Positions 44,359-51,979 are shown, counted from the stretch's first letter. The stretch: DNA of 64,000 bases from Marinobacter algicola DG893 (GCF_000170835.1 NZ_ABCP01000002.1:248001-312000); one strand, 5' to 3'. Translations and numbers: made by a program. The notes: a model not told the origin generated them from the sequence alone.

Positions 44359-44484
44359 CAACTGATCTCCAGTCTGTGTTTGGAACTGCTGAAACAGCCG
44401 CACAAGCGCTTCGCAAGACGACCGCTGATGCAGCGAGATTTCGGTCACTATTTTCTATCACTACCCGATCAAGCGATCCAAAAA

Positions 44485-44502
44485 TTCATACAGTCGTTTG
44501 AA
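44485..44502. promoter_or_regulatory. PsrA-like operator upstream of fadBA
   Basis: TTCATAC-AGTC-GTTTGAA is an inverted repeat with 7-bp arms and a single mismatch. It fits the PsrA consensus of Pseudomonas, (G/C)AAAC-N4-GTTT(G/C), with one change (CATAC). PsrA is a TetR repressor of fadBA5 released by long-chain fatty acids. The site lies 127 nt before the fadB ATG. Confidence 0.55.
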
Positions 44503-44519
44503 TCGTGGTGTGACACGAT
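44502..44519. promoter_or_regulatory. Second palindrome upstream of fadBA
   Basis: ATCGTG-GTGTGA-CACGAT has perfect 6-bp arms around 6 nt. It begins at the last base of the PsrA-like site. No known operator family is obvious to me. Confidence 0.4.
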
Positions 44520-44669
44520 GAAAAAAAACGGCTCGTTTGTCAATTTGTTTCTGGAAGAATCAACCCGACCTGCCCCGAAATGAACAGCCGAACGGCATCA
44601 GGAGGCGAATGGAATTGTTGTTTATCAAGTATGTAGTTCGAGGTATTGATGCAAAACGGCAGGTTTATC

Positions 44670-44694
44670 ATGTAAATTTTAAATTTGTTTACAT
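44670..44694. promoter_or_regulatory. AT-rich palindrome upstream of the exported-protein gene
   Basis: ATGTAAA, an 11-nt AT-rich centre, then TTTACAT, with perfect 7-bp arms. A partial half-site (TGTAAC) follows at 44702-44707. It lies about 30 nt upstream of the candidate -35 box, a usual place for an activator or repressor site. Confidence 0.4.
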
Positions 44695-44722
44695 TTACGC
44701 CTGTAACGCCCCTTAAAACAAC

Positions 44723-44751
44723 TTGATTGGCCGGCGGAGTTACTTTACCTT
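44723..44751 (+). promoter_or_regulatory. Candidate promoter of the exported-protein gene
   Basis: TTGATT (44723-44728), a 17-nt spacer and TACCTT (44746-44751). The -10 box is weak, so it may depend on a regulator at the AT-rich palindrome upstream. Confidence 0.35.
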
Positions 44752-44805
44752 CAGCCTAAGACTTTAGTCCACAATAATAAAACAGCCTTAACGGAGACCC
44801 ATCCG

Positions 44806-45621
44806 ATGAAAGACGCTCGCTTGCGGGTACGTTCCCTGGTAACGGCGCTCGTGCTGTTACTGATCACCTCCTTTACGGTCCGCGCCCAGGAAGGCGACGG
44901 TTTTCTGTCGGACCTGCATAATTTCCGGGTCAATAACTACATGGCACTCGATGCCTACTATCGCTTCAGCGCAAGTGGCGATACCGAAACCCTGAACGAG
45001 ATTGTCGCCAGTATCAATGCCGCCAACGAATCCATGAATTCGGTCGCCGACAGCACTGCCGGCGTATTGTCCGGAGCACAGGTGGAAAGCCTCAACTTGG
45101 AATTCGACAAGTTCAAGGACCTGATGCGGAGCAACATCAATGACGTGCGCAACACCGGCTATCCCGATCTGCGCCTTGTGTCCGATATGGCGAACCAGGC
45201 GTTATCGATGAACCAGGTGGCTTCAGAAATGTACGCGGTTGCCCGGGAAAGCGCCGAGGTCGCAACCGCCCAGAGAGTCGAAGCCGCACGCTCGGCGGCA
45301 GTGACCATGGCACAGATGATGGCCAAGTACTCCGCCCGCACCCATTCGTCAGTGGCGCAAACCTTCCAGGGCTCCTCCAACGACATCCCTCTTGACGAGC
45401 AGGCAAAGCAGTTTGACGCCTTGCTGTCACAGATCACCAAAGGCAGCGCCCAGGGCCCACTAAAAGCCGCACTGGACGACCTGACCTCCAAGTGGGAGTT
45501 CATTCGTGGCTCCTACATCAACTACAACGACAACAACGTTGCGTTTGTGATCGACCGCTATTCCAAGGGCATTCTCAGGGGCCTGGAAACAACCATTGGC
45601 CTGTTGCGCGAAAACGCCTGA
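44806..45621 (+). CDS. Exported, all-helical protein of unknown function
   Basis: A 271-residue protein I do not recognise. The N-terminus (RSLVTALVLLLITSFTVRA) is a Sec signal, with probable cleavage before QEGDG. The mature part has no cysteine, is acidic to neutral, and reads as a series of amphipathic helices rich in Ala, Asn and Met (for example VASINAANESMNSVADSTAG; AARSAAVTMAQMMAKYSART). The heptad-like pattern resembles four-helix-bundle sensor domains, but no second membrane segment or signalling domain follows. A CGGAGA box lies 9-10 nt before the ATG. Single gene, divergent from fadB, with a complex upstream region. Confidence 0.75.
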   Translation: MKDARLRVRSLVTALVLLLITSFTVRAQEGDGFLSDLHNFRVNNYMALDAYYRFSASGDTETLNEIVASINAANESMNSVADSTAGVLSGAQVESLNLEFDKFKDLMRSNINDVRNTGYPDLRLVSDMANQALSMNQVASEMYAVARESAEVATAQRVEAARSAAVTMAQMMAKYSARTHSSVAQTFQGSSNDIPLDEQAKQFDALLSQITKGSAQGPLKAALDDLTSKWEFIRGSYINYNDNNVAFVIDRYSKGILRGLETTIGLLRENA

Positions 45622-45633
45622 TCCTCATACCGG

Positions 45634-45655
45634 CCGGGGCGTTTCATTGCCCCGG
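45634..45655 (+). terminator. Hairpin after the exported-protein gene
   Basis: CCGGGGC-GTTTCATT-GCCCCGG, a perfect 7-bp GC stem with an 8-nt loop, 12 nt after the stop. The T-tract is missing, so it is a possible terminator only. Confidence 0.45.
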
Positions 45656-45687
45656 TCAACTCTCCTCGTCACTCTTCCAGTCCGTTA

Positions 45688-45715
45688 TTGATACCTGTCA
45701 GTGTTGGTTTACACT
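45688..45715 (+). promoter_or_regulatory. Promoter of the universal stress protein gene
   Basis: TTGATA (45688-45693), a 16-nt spacer and TACACT (45710-45715). A perfect inverted repeat CAGTGT-N6-ACACTG (45699-45716) overlaps the spacer and -10 box, a position suited to a repressor. Confidence 0.5.
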
Positions 45716-45778
45716 GATAAGACAAGGTACTGGTTTGGCACACCATGAGCTTGACCCCATCCGCGAAGGAGCGATGCG

Positions 45779-46210
45779 ATGTCGATCTACAAGAAGATAC
45801 TGGTGGCAATCGATCTGACCGAAGAGGCCCCCCAGGTTCTCAATAAGGCCGTCGAAATAAGCAAAGCCCACGGTGCCGAGTTGATGCTTGTGCACGTGGT
45901 TGAGCCAGTCGGCTACGCCTATGGGGGCGACATCCCCATGGACCTGACGGAACTGCAGGATCAATTGGACAAGGCGGCAAAGGAACAGCTCGCCGGGTAC
46001 GGTGAGAAGTACAACGTTGGCAAAGACAATCAGATAGTAACTGTGGGACGCCCTGAGTCCGAAATCCATCGGCTGTCCGAGGAGCAGGATGTGGATTTGG
46101 TCGTTGTCGGAAGCCACGGTCGCAAAGGGTTCCAGCTGCTTCTGGGGTCGACCGCTAACGGTGTTTTGCACGGCACCGTCTGTGACGTCCTTGCTATCCG
46201 CATCCAGTAG
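45779..46210 (+). CDS. Universal stress protein, UspA family
   Basis: A 143-residue single-domain Usp protein. The N-terminus SIYKKILVAIDLTEEAPQVL is typical. The ATP-binding-type motif near the C-terminus is VVVGSHGRKGFQLLLGSTAN, following G-2x-G-9x-G(S/T), so it probably belongs to the nucleotide-binding type. Usp proteins help survival under growth arrest and stress; the exact role is unknown. AAGGAG lies 8 nt upstream of the ATG. The promoter carries a palindrome that may be an operator. Convergent with the Cys-rich protein gene. Confidence 0.9.
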   Translation: MSIYKKILVAIDLTEEAPQVLNKAVEISKAHGAELMLVHVVEPVGYAYGGDIPMDLTELQDQLDKAAKEQLAGYGEKYNVGKDNQIVTVGRPESEIHRLSEEQDVDLVVVGSHGRKGFQLLLGSTANGVLHGTVCDVLAIRIQ

Positions 46211-46225
46211 CCCGACCGGGTCACG

Positions 46226-46245
46226 CGGCGCCTTAGACGGCGCCG
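46226..46245. terminator. Hairpin between uspA-type gene and the convergent gene
   Basis: CGGCGCC-TTAGAC-GGCGCCG is a perfect 7-bp stem. A T-rich stretch (TTTCATTTTT) follows 6 nt later on the plus strand. The hairpin overlaps the last codons and stop of the convergent gene (46233). Confidence 0.5.
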
Positions 46246-46904
46246 TCGCCTTTCATTTTTGCTTCCAGTTTTCGAAGCTGACTTTCCAGGGAAAAACTGA
46301 CACTGGAGGCCATTGAGAAGAAGTTCAGCAATGCCTTCAGATTGCTGTCCCCCTCACATACCGAATGGATTCGCTGCCATAGCGCCTGGTTGACCAGCTG
46401 CAGACGCTGGTTTCTCTCCACCAGTCCTTTCAGCTCCCAGTCTGGCTCCTTATGATTACGTTTCGCCAGGTACTGCTGCAACAGGTAGTGAGACACGCTC
46501 CGCATGATGAACTCATCATTGCTGGCAAACGGTAGGTGATGCACGGCCATCGATTTCAGTTCGGACAACACCGGACACCCGCTTGTCGCCATTTTCAGCC
46601 CCAGCAATGACCTCAGGGACTCCTCAAGTGTGGTGTCCTTGGAATAACGTCTACGGTCGTCCGTGACCTCCACATTGACCTTCTGATAGGCATTCTCTGC
46701 CTGAAAAGCGTTCACAACCGGAAGCATTTCGACAGCGGCGGGACATCGTGGCGACTCTGATGCTTTCAGAGGGCAGTTGGCGCATTGGCAGTGCTCCAAC
46801 TTTGTCCAGCTCGGCAGGTTGCCCGCCGATTCAGCCGGCCAGTCCGTTACTTTAAAAATCTCGGAACGTTTGTCTTCAAATTTGAAGTGATACGTTACAT
46901 TCAT
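46233..46904 (-). CDS. Conserved protein with an N-terminal cysteine cluster
   Basis: A 223-residue cytoplasmic protein of unknown function. It has C39-x-C41-x2-C44-x9-C54 near the N-terminus, followed by C110 in MATSGCPVLSELK. This pattern could bind zinc or an iron-sulfur cluster. HHLPFASNDEFIMRSVSHYL and a helical second half (GLVERNQRLQLVNQALWQRI) follow. I associate this arrangement with the DUF6901 family, from memory and not checked. Its ATG overlaps the uup stop by 4 nt (ATGA), so it is translationally coupled to uup. Confidence 0.75.
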   Translation of the reverse strand: MNVTYHFKFEDKRSEIFKVTDWPAESAGNLPSWTKLEHCQCANCPLKASESPRCPAAVEMLPVVNAFQAENAYQKVNVEVTDDRRRYSKDTTLEESLRSLLGLKMATSGCPVLSELKSMAVHHLPFASNDEFIMRSVSHYLLQQYLAKRNHKEPDWELKGLVERNQRLQLVNQALWQRIHSVCEGDSNLKALLNFFSMASSVSFSLESQLRKLEAKMKGDGAV

Positions 46905-48829
46905 TGATTCGCCTGTTCTTCCAGTTCCATCCAGCGCTCGATGACCTTCTCCAGGTGGGCTTCCTTGTCCCCCAGTTCCGCCAAGGTCGAAGAGACGCTC
47001 TCAGCGGGCCCGGAGTAAAACTCCGGATCAGAAATCTCGGCTCGAAGCTTTTCCAGTTCCGTCTCCAGCTCTTCAATCTGGCCCGGAAGTTTTTCCAGTT
47101 CAAGCTTGAGTTTGTAGCTGAGTTTTACGGGTTTTGTTTTTTTCGTATCGGCCACTGTGGGCGCTTCCGGCTTTTTTTCCGGCACCGGGTTCTGGTTCTT
47201 TGGCGGCTTGGTGGCCTTCCGGCTTACCCCCTCGGAAGGAAACCGCCCCCCCTGCCTCCGCCAGTCAGTATAGCCACCGACAAATTCCGCTACTTTACCG
47301 GAGCCGTCGAGGAACACCGTGTCAGTGGCGACGTTATCGAGGAACTCGCGGTCGTGGCTGATAACGATCACAGTACCGGCAAATTCCACCAACCGGGATT
47401 CGAGTAACTCCAGGGTTTCCACGTCCAGATCGTTGGTCGGCTCATCCAGCACCAGGATATTGGCCGGCTTACTGAAGAGCTTGGCAAGAAGAAGGCGCGC
47501 ACGCTCACCGCCGGAAAAAACACGCACAGGCGAGCGTGCCCGTTCCGGACTGAACAGAAATTCCTGCAAATAACCCAGAACATGTTTGCTCTGGCCGTTG
47601 ATCTCGATGAACTCCCGCCCCTCGGACAGGTTATCCAGCGCATTGCGTTCAAGGTCGAGCTCACCGCGGAGTTGGTCGAAGTAAGCGATCTGCAAATTGG
47701 TGCCGAGGCGAATCCGGCCGTCCGTGGGCTTCAGATCTCCCAGCATCAGCCGGACCAGGGTGGTCTTCCCGGTGCCATTTTCACCAACGAGACCAATCTT
47801 GTCGCCCCTGAGAACGGTCATGTTCATGTCGCGAATAACCGCCGTGCCATCAGGATAGGCAAATCCGGCGTCACTGGCTTCCACAACCAGCTTCCCGGAA
47901 CGGGCGGCGTCTTCCACCGAAAAGCTTGCGGTTCCACCTCGTTCGCGACGTTGCTGGCGCTCTTCACGCATGGCCTTTAGCGCCCTCACCCGGCCCATAT
48001 TGCGCGTCCTTCGGGCCTTGATCCCCTGGCGTATCCACGCCTCTTCCTGTTTTAGCCGCTTGTCGAACAACGCATTCTGGCGATCCTCCTCCTCCAGAGC
48101 CTTTTCCTTGAGGTCCAGATAACGGTCGTACGTAGCAGCGAAACTCACCAGATGTCCGCGGTCCAGTTCCACGATCCGCGTGGCCATACGGCGAATGAAT
48201 GCACGGTCGTGACTGACAAACAGAATCGCGCCACGAAACTGACCAAGGGCCTCTTCCAGCCAGGCAATAGCAGGCACATCCAGGTGGTTGGTAGGCTCAT
48301 CCAGCAACAGGATATCCGGCTCGGTTACCAGGGCGCGTGCCAACAGGACACGTCGCTGCCAACCCCCGGATAGCGTGTTCAGGCACTGCTCAGGGTCGAT
48401 GCCATATTGCTCGAGGATGGCGCCGACTTTTTGGTCCAGGCGCCAGCCATCCAAAGCCTCAAGGCGCTCCTGCACTTTCATCAGCCGGTCCAGACTGGCT
48501 TCATCCGCCGTCTGGGACAACCGGTGAAACTCCGCGAGCAACTCCCCGGTTTCCGGGAAGGCACCGGAAACTGCCTCATAGGCGGTCCGAGTGTCATTGA
48601 CGGGTAGATTCTGGGGCAACACCGACAGGATCGCGCCGTCGTCCAGCCGGACAACGCCGCCGTCCGCCGTTACCTCACCGCTGACAATCTTCAGTAATGT
48701 CGATTTTCCCTCGCCATTCCTGCCAAGAAGACACACACGTTCACCTGCCTCAATGGTCATAGAGGCCTGATCGAGCAATGGCTGCATGCCAAAAGCAAGG
48801 GATACGGCATCCAGCGTTAACAATGGCAC
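46901..48829 (-). CDS. uup: ABC-F ATPase Uup
   Basis: A 642-residue soluble ABC-F protein with two ATP-binding cassettes. The first Walker A is GRNGEGKS (36-43) with signature LSGGWQRRVLLARAL. The second is GENGTGKT with signature FSGGERARLLLAKLF. Both have intact Walker B (ILLLDEPTNHLD; ILVLDEPTNDLD). The C-terminal 80 residues form a charged coiled coil, the Uup DNA-binding domain. ABC-F proteins act on the ribosome; Uup also affects precise excision of transposons and branched DNA. It lies 1 nt downstream of the MOSC gene and overlaps the Cys-rich protein gene. Confidence 0.94.
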   Translation of the reverse strand: MPLLTLDAVSLAFGMQPLLDQASMTIEAGERVCLLGRNGEGKSTLLKIVSGEVTADGGVVRLDDGAILSVLPQNLPVNDTRTAYEAVSGAFPETGELLAEFHRLSQTADEASLDRLMKVQERLEALDGWRLDQKVGAILEQYGIDPEQCLNTLSGGWQRRVLLARALVTEPDILLLDEPTNHLDVPAIAWLEEALGQFRGAILFVSHDRAFIRRMATRIVELDRGHLVSFAATYDRYLDLKEKALEEEDRQNALFDKRLKQEEAWIRQGIKARRTRNMGRVRALKAMREERQQRRERGGTASFSVEDAARSGKLVVEASDAGFAYPDGTAVIRDMNMTVLRGDKIGLVGENGTGKTTLVRLMLGDLKPTDGRIRLGTNLQIAYFDQLRGELDLERNALDNLSEGREFIEINGQSKHVLGYLQEFLFSPERARSPVRVFSGGERARLLLAKLFSKPANILVLDEPTNDLDVETLELLESRLVEFAGTVIVISHDREFLDNVATDTVFLDGSGKVAEFVGGYTDWRRQGGRFPSEGVSRKATKPPKNQNPVPEKKPEAPTVADTKKTKPVKLSYKLKLELEKLPGQIEELETELEKLRAEISDPEFYSGPAESVSSTLAELGDKEAHLEKVIERWMELEEQANQ

Positions 48830-48830
48830 G

Positions 48831-49640
48831 TTACTGATTCTCCGTTGTGGCAGTGGTTTCCAGGGTAATCGGATCGCCGACGCGTATGGTCCCGTCCGAT
48901 TCGTGAATAGCGTTCATTCCGAAAATGACGCCGTCAGAAGTTCGCCGATAGGTTCCAAGCGTCCTTAAGGGCTGCAGATCTGCGGACTTTATGCCTTGGT
49001 CCGGGTCCACGGTGGTCAAAACGCAGCGGGAACAGGGCTTTACCAACGTGAATGTGGTGTCACCGATGCGTGCTGATGCCCAGTTGTCTTCATCCCAGGC
49101 TCCCGCACCCTCGACAACAATGTTCGGCCGAAACCTTCGCATATCGATGGCAGAATCTAGCCGCGAGTTAAGCTCGTCAAGGGATGCAAGATTGGTAATC
49201 AGGAATGGAAAACCATCGGCAAAGCTGACCCGACGATACTCGGTAACCCGGCTCGCATCAACGCGACGAAAGGTTTCCTCGGGCATATAGACAAAGCGAA
49301 ATGTCTGACCACAGTATCGGGATAACGCTGCAGATGCCCTGTCCTCTCCGTATACCGCTTTCGCCCAATCCTGCCAGACTCTAACGCGACACTCCTCGGC
49401 GTCCGGCAACAACGGAAACTCACCTTCCCCCGGTATATCTACAAAAACCCGACCTGAATCCAACCGGGTTTTTATCATGGCGAGTTCCGGATTGTTCCGC
49501 TGAGTGACGAACTCGCGCTCGGAATCCACGATCATCCAGCGACGGTCACCGGCCGGACCGAAACCGTCCAGATGGAACGAAGAAACCTGGATTCCGGCCA
49601 GGGATTTGACCGGATAGACATACAACGAATGTACCTGCAT
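48831..49640 (-). CDS. MOSC-domain protein, YcbX-like
   Basis: A 269-residue protein with an N-terminal MOSC beta-barrel (MQVHSLYVYPVKSLAGIQVS) and a C-terminal MOSC domain. The molybdenum-cofactor-binding cysteine region is visible as FTLVKPCSRCVLTTVDPDQG. The family includes E. coli YcbX, which reduces N-hydroxylated bases with a ferredoxin-like partner. Here there is no C-terminal 2Fe-2S domain, since the protein stops at about 269 residues. It would need a separate electron donor. It starts about 140 nt after tRNA-Gly and is followed directly by uup. Confidence 0.88.
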   Translation of the reverse strand: MQVHSLYVYPVKSLAGIQVSSFHLDGFGPAGDRRWMIVDSEREFVTQRNNPELAMIKTRLDSGRVFVDIPGEGEFPLLPDAEECRVRVWQDWAKAVYGEDRASAALSRYCGQTFRFVYMPEETFRRVDASRVTEYRRVSFADGFPFLITNLASLDELNSRLDSAIDMRRFRPNIVVEGAGAWDEDNWASARIGDTTFTLVKPCSRCVLTTVDPDQGIKSADLQPLRTLGTYRRTSDGVIFGMNAIHESDGTIRVGDPITLETTATTENQ

Positions 49641-49736
49641 GGGCGCTCCCGAAACACTGACGACAAGGCATTCAATATGGCCTGGCAGTATAACCGAGAA
49701 CAGGGTGTGAAGACTGTGGCTTGCTGGCTAAAAATG

Positions 49737-49774
49737 AAAAACCCGGCCTTTCCTTTCGAAAAGACCGGGTTTTT
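49737..49774 (-). terminator. Terminator of tRNA-Gly
   Basis: AAAAACCCGG pairs with CCGGGTTTTT, with a further 4-bp inner stem (CTTT with AAAG) and a small loop. T-runs lie on both strands. It ends the tRNA transcript 7 nt after the CCA end. Confidence 0.85.
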
Positions 49775-49780
49775 GGAATC

Positions 49781-49856
49781 TGGAGCGGGAAACGAGATTC
49801 GAACTCGCGACCCCAACCTTGGCAAGGTTGTGCTCTACCAACTGAGCTATTCCCGC
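49781..49856 (-). tRNA. tRNA-Gly (GCC)
   Basis: 76 nt including the encoded CCA. The acceptor stem is GCGGGAA/TTCCCGC. The D-loop region is TAGCTCAGTTGGTAGAGCA. The anticodon arm is ACCTTGCCAAGGT with anticodon GCC at 49823-49821. The T-arm holds GTTCGAATC. All stems pair. A sigma-70 promoter lies upstream and a strong terminator downstream, so it is an independent unit. Confidence 0.97.
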
Positions 49857-49873
49857 TTGATCAACGGACGCGT

Positions 49874-49901
49874 ATTCTACGGATTCATCCTGGTTCGTCA
49901 A
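49874..49901 (-). promoter_or_regulatory. Sigma-70 promoter of tRNA-Gly
   Basis: On the minus strand TTGACG (49901-49896), a 16-nt spacer and TAGAAT (49879-49874). The downstream sequence (ACGCGTCC) is GC-rich, like the discriminator of stringently controlled promoters. Confidence 0.65.
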
Positions 49902-49933
49902 CTCTTTTTTCAGGACCTTTTTCATCCGCCTAT

Positions 49934-50677
49934 TCAGGCCGGTAAGACCTCCTGTTCACCCAGAGCCAACCCGATCACGCGCGCAACGGTCTCAGACAGC
50001 GCGCTGTAATCCACGCGCTCATCGTTGAGCAAAGAATCATACCCCATACCCAAGGTGACATTAACCAACAGCGTTGCGTCTCTCTCCGGTGATGGTGAAT
50101 CCAGCCGCTCCAATATCTGTCGCAGGCCTGCTGTCCATGCTTCACGATAGCTTCTAGCCAGGCCCGCAAGACGGTCATCCCTTAGCGCTTCCATCAGGAA
50201 CACCTGTTCAGCCAGCATCTGCTGCCTGCGCTTTGTAAATTGTTCATGGAGGTAGGCCGTCGATATGACCGATAACCGCGCCGCCAACTCACTCCGCTGG
50301 GGACCACGGCGCCGGAGCGTTTCTGCGGGGATGGTGTCCAGCACCAGATTGATGGTGTCATAAAAGCCATCAAGATTGTCCCGGGCTTTTTCAGCGAAAA
50401 GCATGAATGAGTCACTGATCAATTCATGAATATCGCGAAAGTAATAGGTCGTGGCCGCCAGAGGAACTTTCGCCTCCCGCGCCACAGCTCGATGCTTGAT
50501 GCCTCGCAAACCGTCACGTGCGGCGATACGAAGGGTCGCTTCCAGGATTTTAAGACGCCTCAGCTCGCTTTTTACACGTAAGGTTTTACGCCCCCTGTAA
50601 CGAATCGACTGCCGAAGTAATCGGTTCTCCGGCAGCTCACTGTGCGCCTGGAGTCCGGGGTTCTGTAACTGCCCCAT
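49934..50677 (-). CDS. TetR-family transcription regulator
   Basis: A 247-residue regulator if started at the ATG at 50677 (MGQLQNPGLQAHSELPENR), which has AAGGA 9 nt upstream. The frame extends to 50776. The helix-turn-helix region is ILEATLRIAARDGLRGIKHR followed by AVAREAKVPLAATTYYFRDI, a clear TetR N-domain. It begins about 45 residues from the start, so there is an unusually long basic N-terminal tail (RYRGRKTLRVKSELRRLK). The ligand-binding domain is helical and unassigned. No target gene is adjacent in an obvious divergent pair. It is not PsrA by its helix-turn-helix sequence. Confidence 0.85.
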   Translation of the reverse strand: MGQLQNPGLQAHSELPENRLLRQSIRYRGRKTLRVKSELRRLKILEATLRIAARDGLRGIKHRAVAREAKVPLAATTYYFRDIHELISDSFMLFAEKARDNLDGFYDTINLVLDTIPAETLRRRGPQRSELAARLSVISTAYLHEQFTKRRQQMLAEQVFLMEALRDDRLAGLARSYREAWTAGLRQILERLDSPSPERDATLLVNVTLGMGYDSLLNDERVDYSALSETVARVIGLALGEQEVLPA

Positions 50678-50838
50678 GGCTGGTTTTCCTTGTTTCGATC
50701 GCCGGCCAGCAGCACTTGCCATGAGACCCGTGCAGCGAAGCCTGATTCTTGTTAGTTTTTGTAAATTCTGCCGCATAAGGCGCCATGAAACCTTGATGGG
50801 CTTGGCAGTTCCGGCCTGCTGAACGGATTTGAAGACGT

Positions 50839-51441
50839 TTATTGGCCGAAACGCTTACCGTTGGTTAGATAGGCTTGCTCTTCCGGGCTCGAAGAGCGTT
50901 TCAATGCCTGATTGCGGTGTGGAAAACGGCCAAACTGGTGGATAATATCCCGATGGTCACGGGCGGATTGCAGGAAGCTCTCCATGAAATCTCCGGCAAT
51001 GCCATCGGTGGCGGCGGCCAATTGCGAATAGCACTCCACGGACAGTTCCTGATCCTCGCGCTTCTCAGAATGTTGTAGCGGCATATAGAGGAAGCCCCGC
51101 TTTACCGGGGGTAATTCCATGTCCTGGCCATTACGCATTGCTGCCTTGCAAAGCTTTACTGACAGGCGGTCATTGGAAAACGCCAGTGCTCCGCCCCGAT
51201 GAATATTTCGCGTGAACTGATCCAGCAGGATAATCTCCGCAAGCGCCCCGCCGGCTTCCTTGCGCCAGTGCCGCAACCCGTCCTCCGACGCGAAAAGTAC
51301 CATCGAGAGGAAACGTCGACGGATTTCCTGGTCAAAGGCGCGTGTGGAACGGAACCAACGATTCCTGTGAAAACTGTCCGGCAGACCGTATTCATCAAGT
51401 TCACCAAACCAGAAATCCAGAATCTCTTTCCAATCGAACAT
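50839..51441 (-). CDS. DUF924 family protein
   Basis: A 200-residue cytoplasmic protein of the DUF924 family, of unknown function and helical. The N-terminus MFDWKEILDFWFGELDEYG and the motif AEIILLDQFTRNIHRGGALA are family hallmarks, together with FLYMPLQHSEKREDQELSVE. The family adopts a TPR-like fold. It is divergent from the small CbiX-type gene, with 96 nt between the two starts. It ends before the TetR gene on the same strand. Confidence 0.85.
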   Translation of the reverse strand: MFDWKEILDFWFGELDEYGLPDSFHRNRWFRSTRAFDQEIRRRFLSMVLFASEDGLRHWRKEAGGALAEIILLDQFTRNIHRGGALAFSNDRLSVKLCKAAMRNGQDMELPPVKRGFLYMPLQHSEKREDQELSVECYSQLAAATDGIAGDFMESFLQSARDHRDIIHQFGRFPHRNQALKRSSSPEEQAYLTNGKRFGQ

Positions 51442-51537
51442 ATACCCATCCTATAGTCATCAAACAGCACGGTGGCAGGCCCTCGGCTGCTACACTTTAC
51501 ATCACGATCCCTGCATCTATTCATACCAGGAGACACT

Positions 51538-51924
51538 ATGAACGGAGAAGCCCCCCGAATAATCCTACTTGCCCATGGAAGCAGTGATCAGCGCTGGTGC
51601 CGGACATTCGAAACACTTGCAACCCCGACACTGGAGTCTGTGCCGGGTTCCCGCATTGCCTACATGGAGTTGGCAGAGCCCTCCCTCGACACGGTTATCA
51701 GCGAGGGATCAAGTGAAGGCGCCCGACAGTATACCGTTGTACCGCTGTTCCTGGCGGCGGGCCGTCATCTCAGAAAAGACGTTCCCGCGATGATTGAAGA
51801 ACTGCAGTCCCGGTACGATGTCAGCATTACGCTTGCCCCGCCCATCGGGGAGAATCCGGAACTTGGGAAAGCCATTCGTGATGTTGTGATCCACGAACTC
51901 GACAGCCACAAGCAGCCGGCATAA
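51538..51924 (+). CDS. Small CbiX/SirB-type chelatase-like protein
   Basis: A 128-residue single-domain protein. The start is the ATG at 51538, with AGGAG 6 nt upstream; an ATG at 51472 is in frame but lacks this. PRIILLAHGSSDQRW and VVPLFLAAGRHLRKDVPAMI carry the two histidines that bind the metal in CbiX/SirB chelatases. Single-domain members are about 120-130 residues and act as homodimers, inserting cobalt, iron or nickel into sirohydrochlorin. No cobalamin or siroheme genes are near, so the substrate is open. It is 55 nt before the epimerase gene. Confidence 0.85.
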   Translation: MNGEAPRIILLAHGSSDQRWCRTFETLATPTLESVPGSRIAYMELAEPSLDTVISEGSSEGARQYTVVPLFLAAGRHLRKDVPAMIEELQSRYDVSITLAPPIGENPELGKAIRDVVIHELDSHKQPA

Positions 51925-51979
51925 CAATCGCTGACGACTATCAATAGCCGACCCACAATCGGCCCAGGAGCGACCAGCA

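Larger units (their letters stand above)
44359..44805. other. Non-coding control region between fadB and the exported-protein gene
   Basis: This 447-nt divergent interval is AT-rich and carries no credible gene. It holds three palindromes (44485-44502, 44502-44519, 44670-44694) and a candidate promoter toward the exported-protein gene (44723-44751). The palindromes are listed separately. Confidence 0.7.

Noticed and set aside
49781-49856. tRNA-Gly as integration site of a mobile element
   Set aside because: No integrase, direct repeat of the tRNA 3' end or foreign gene block lies on either side.
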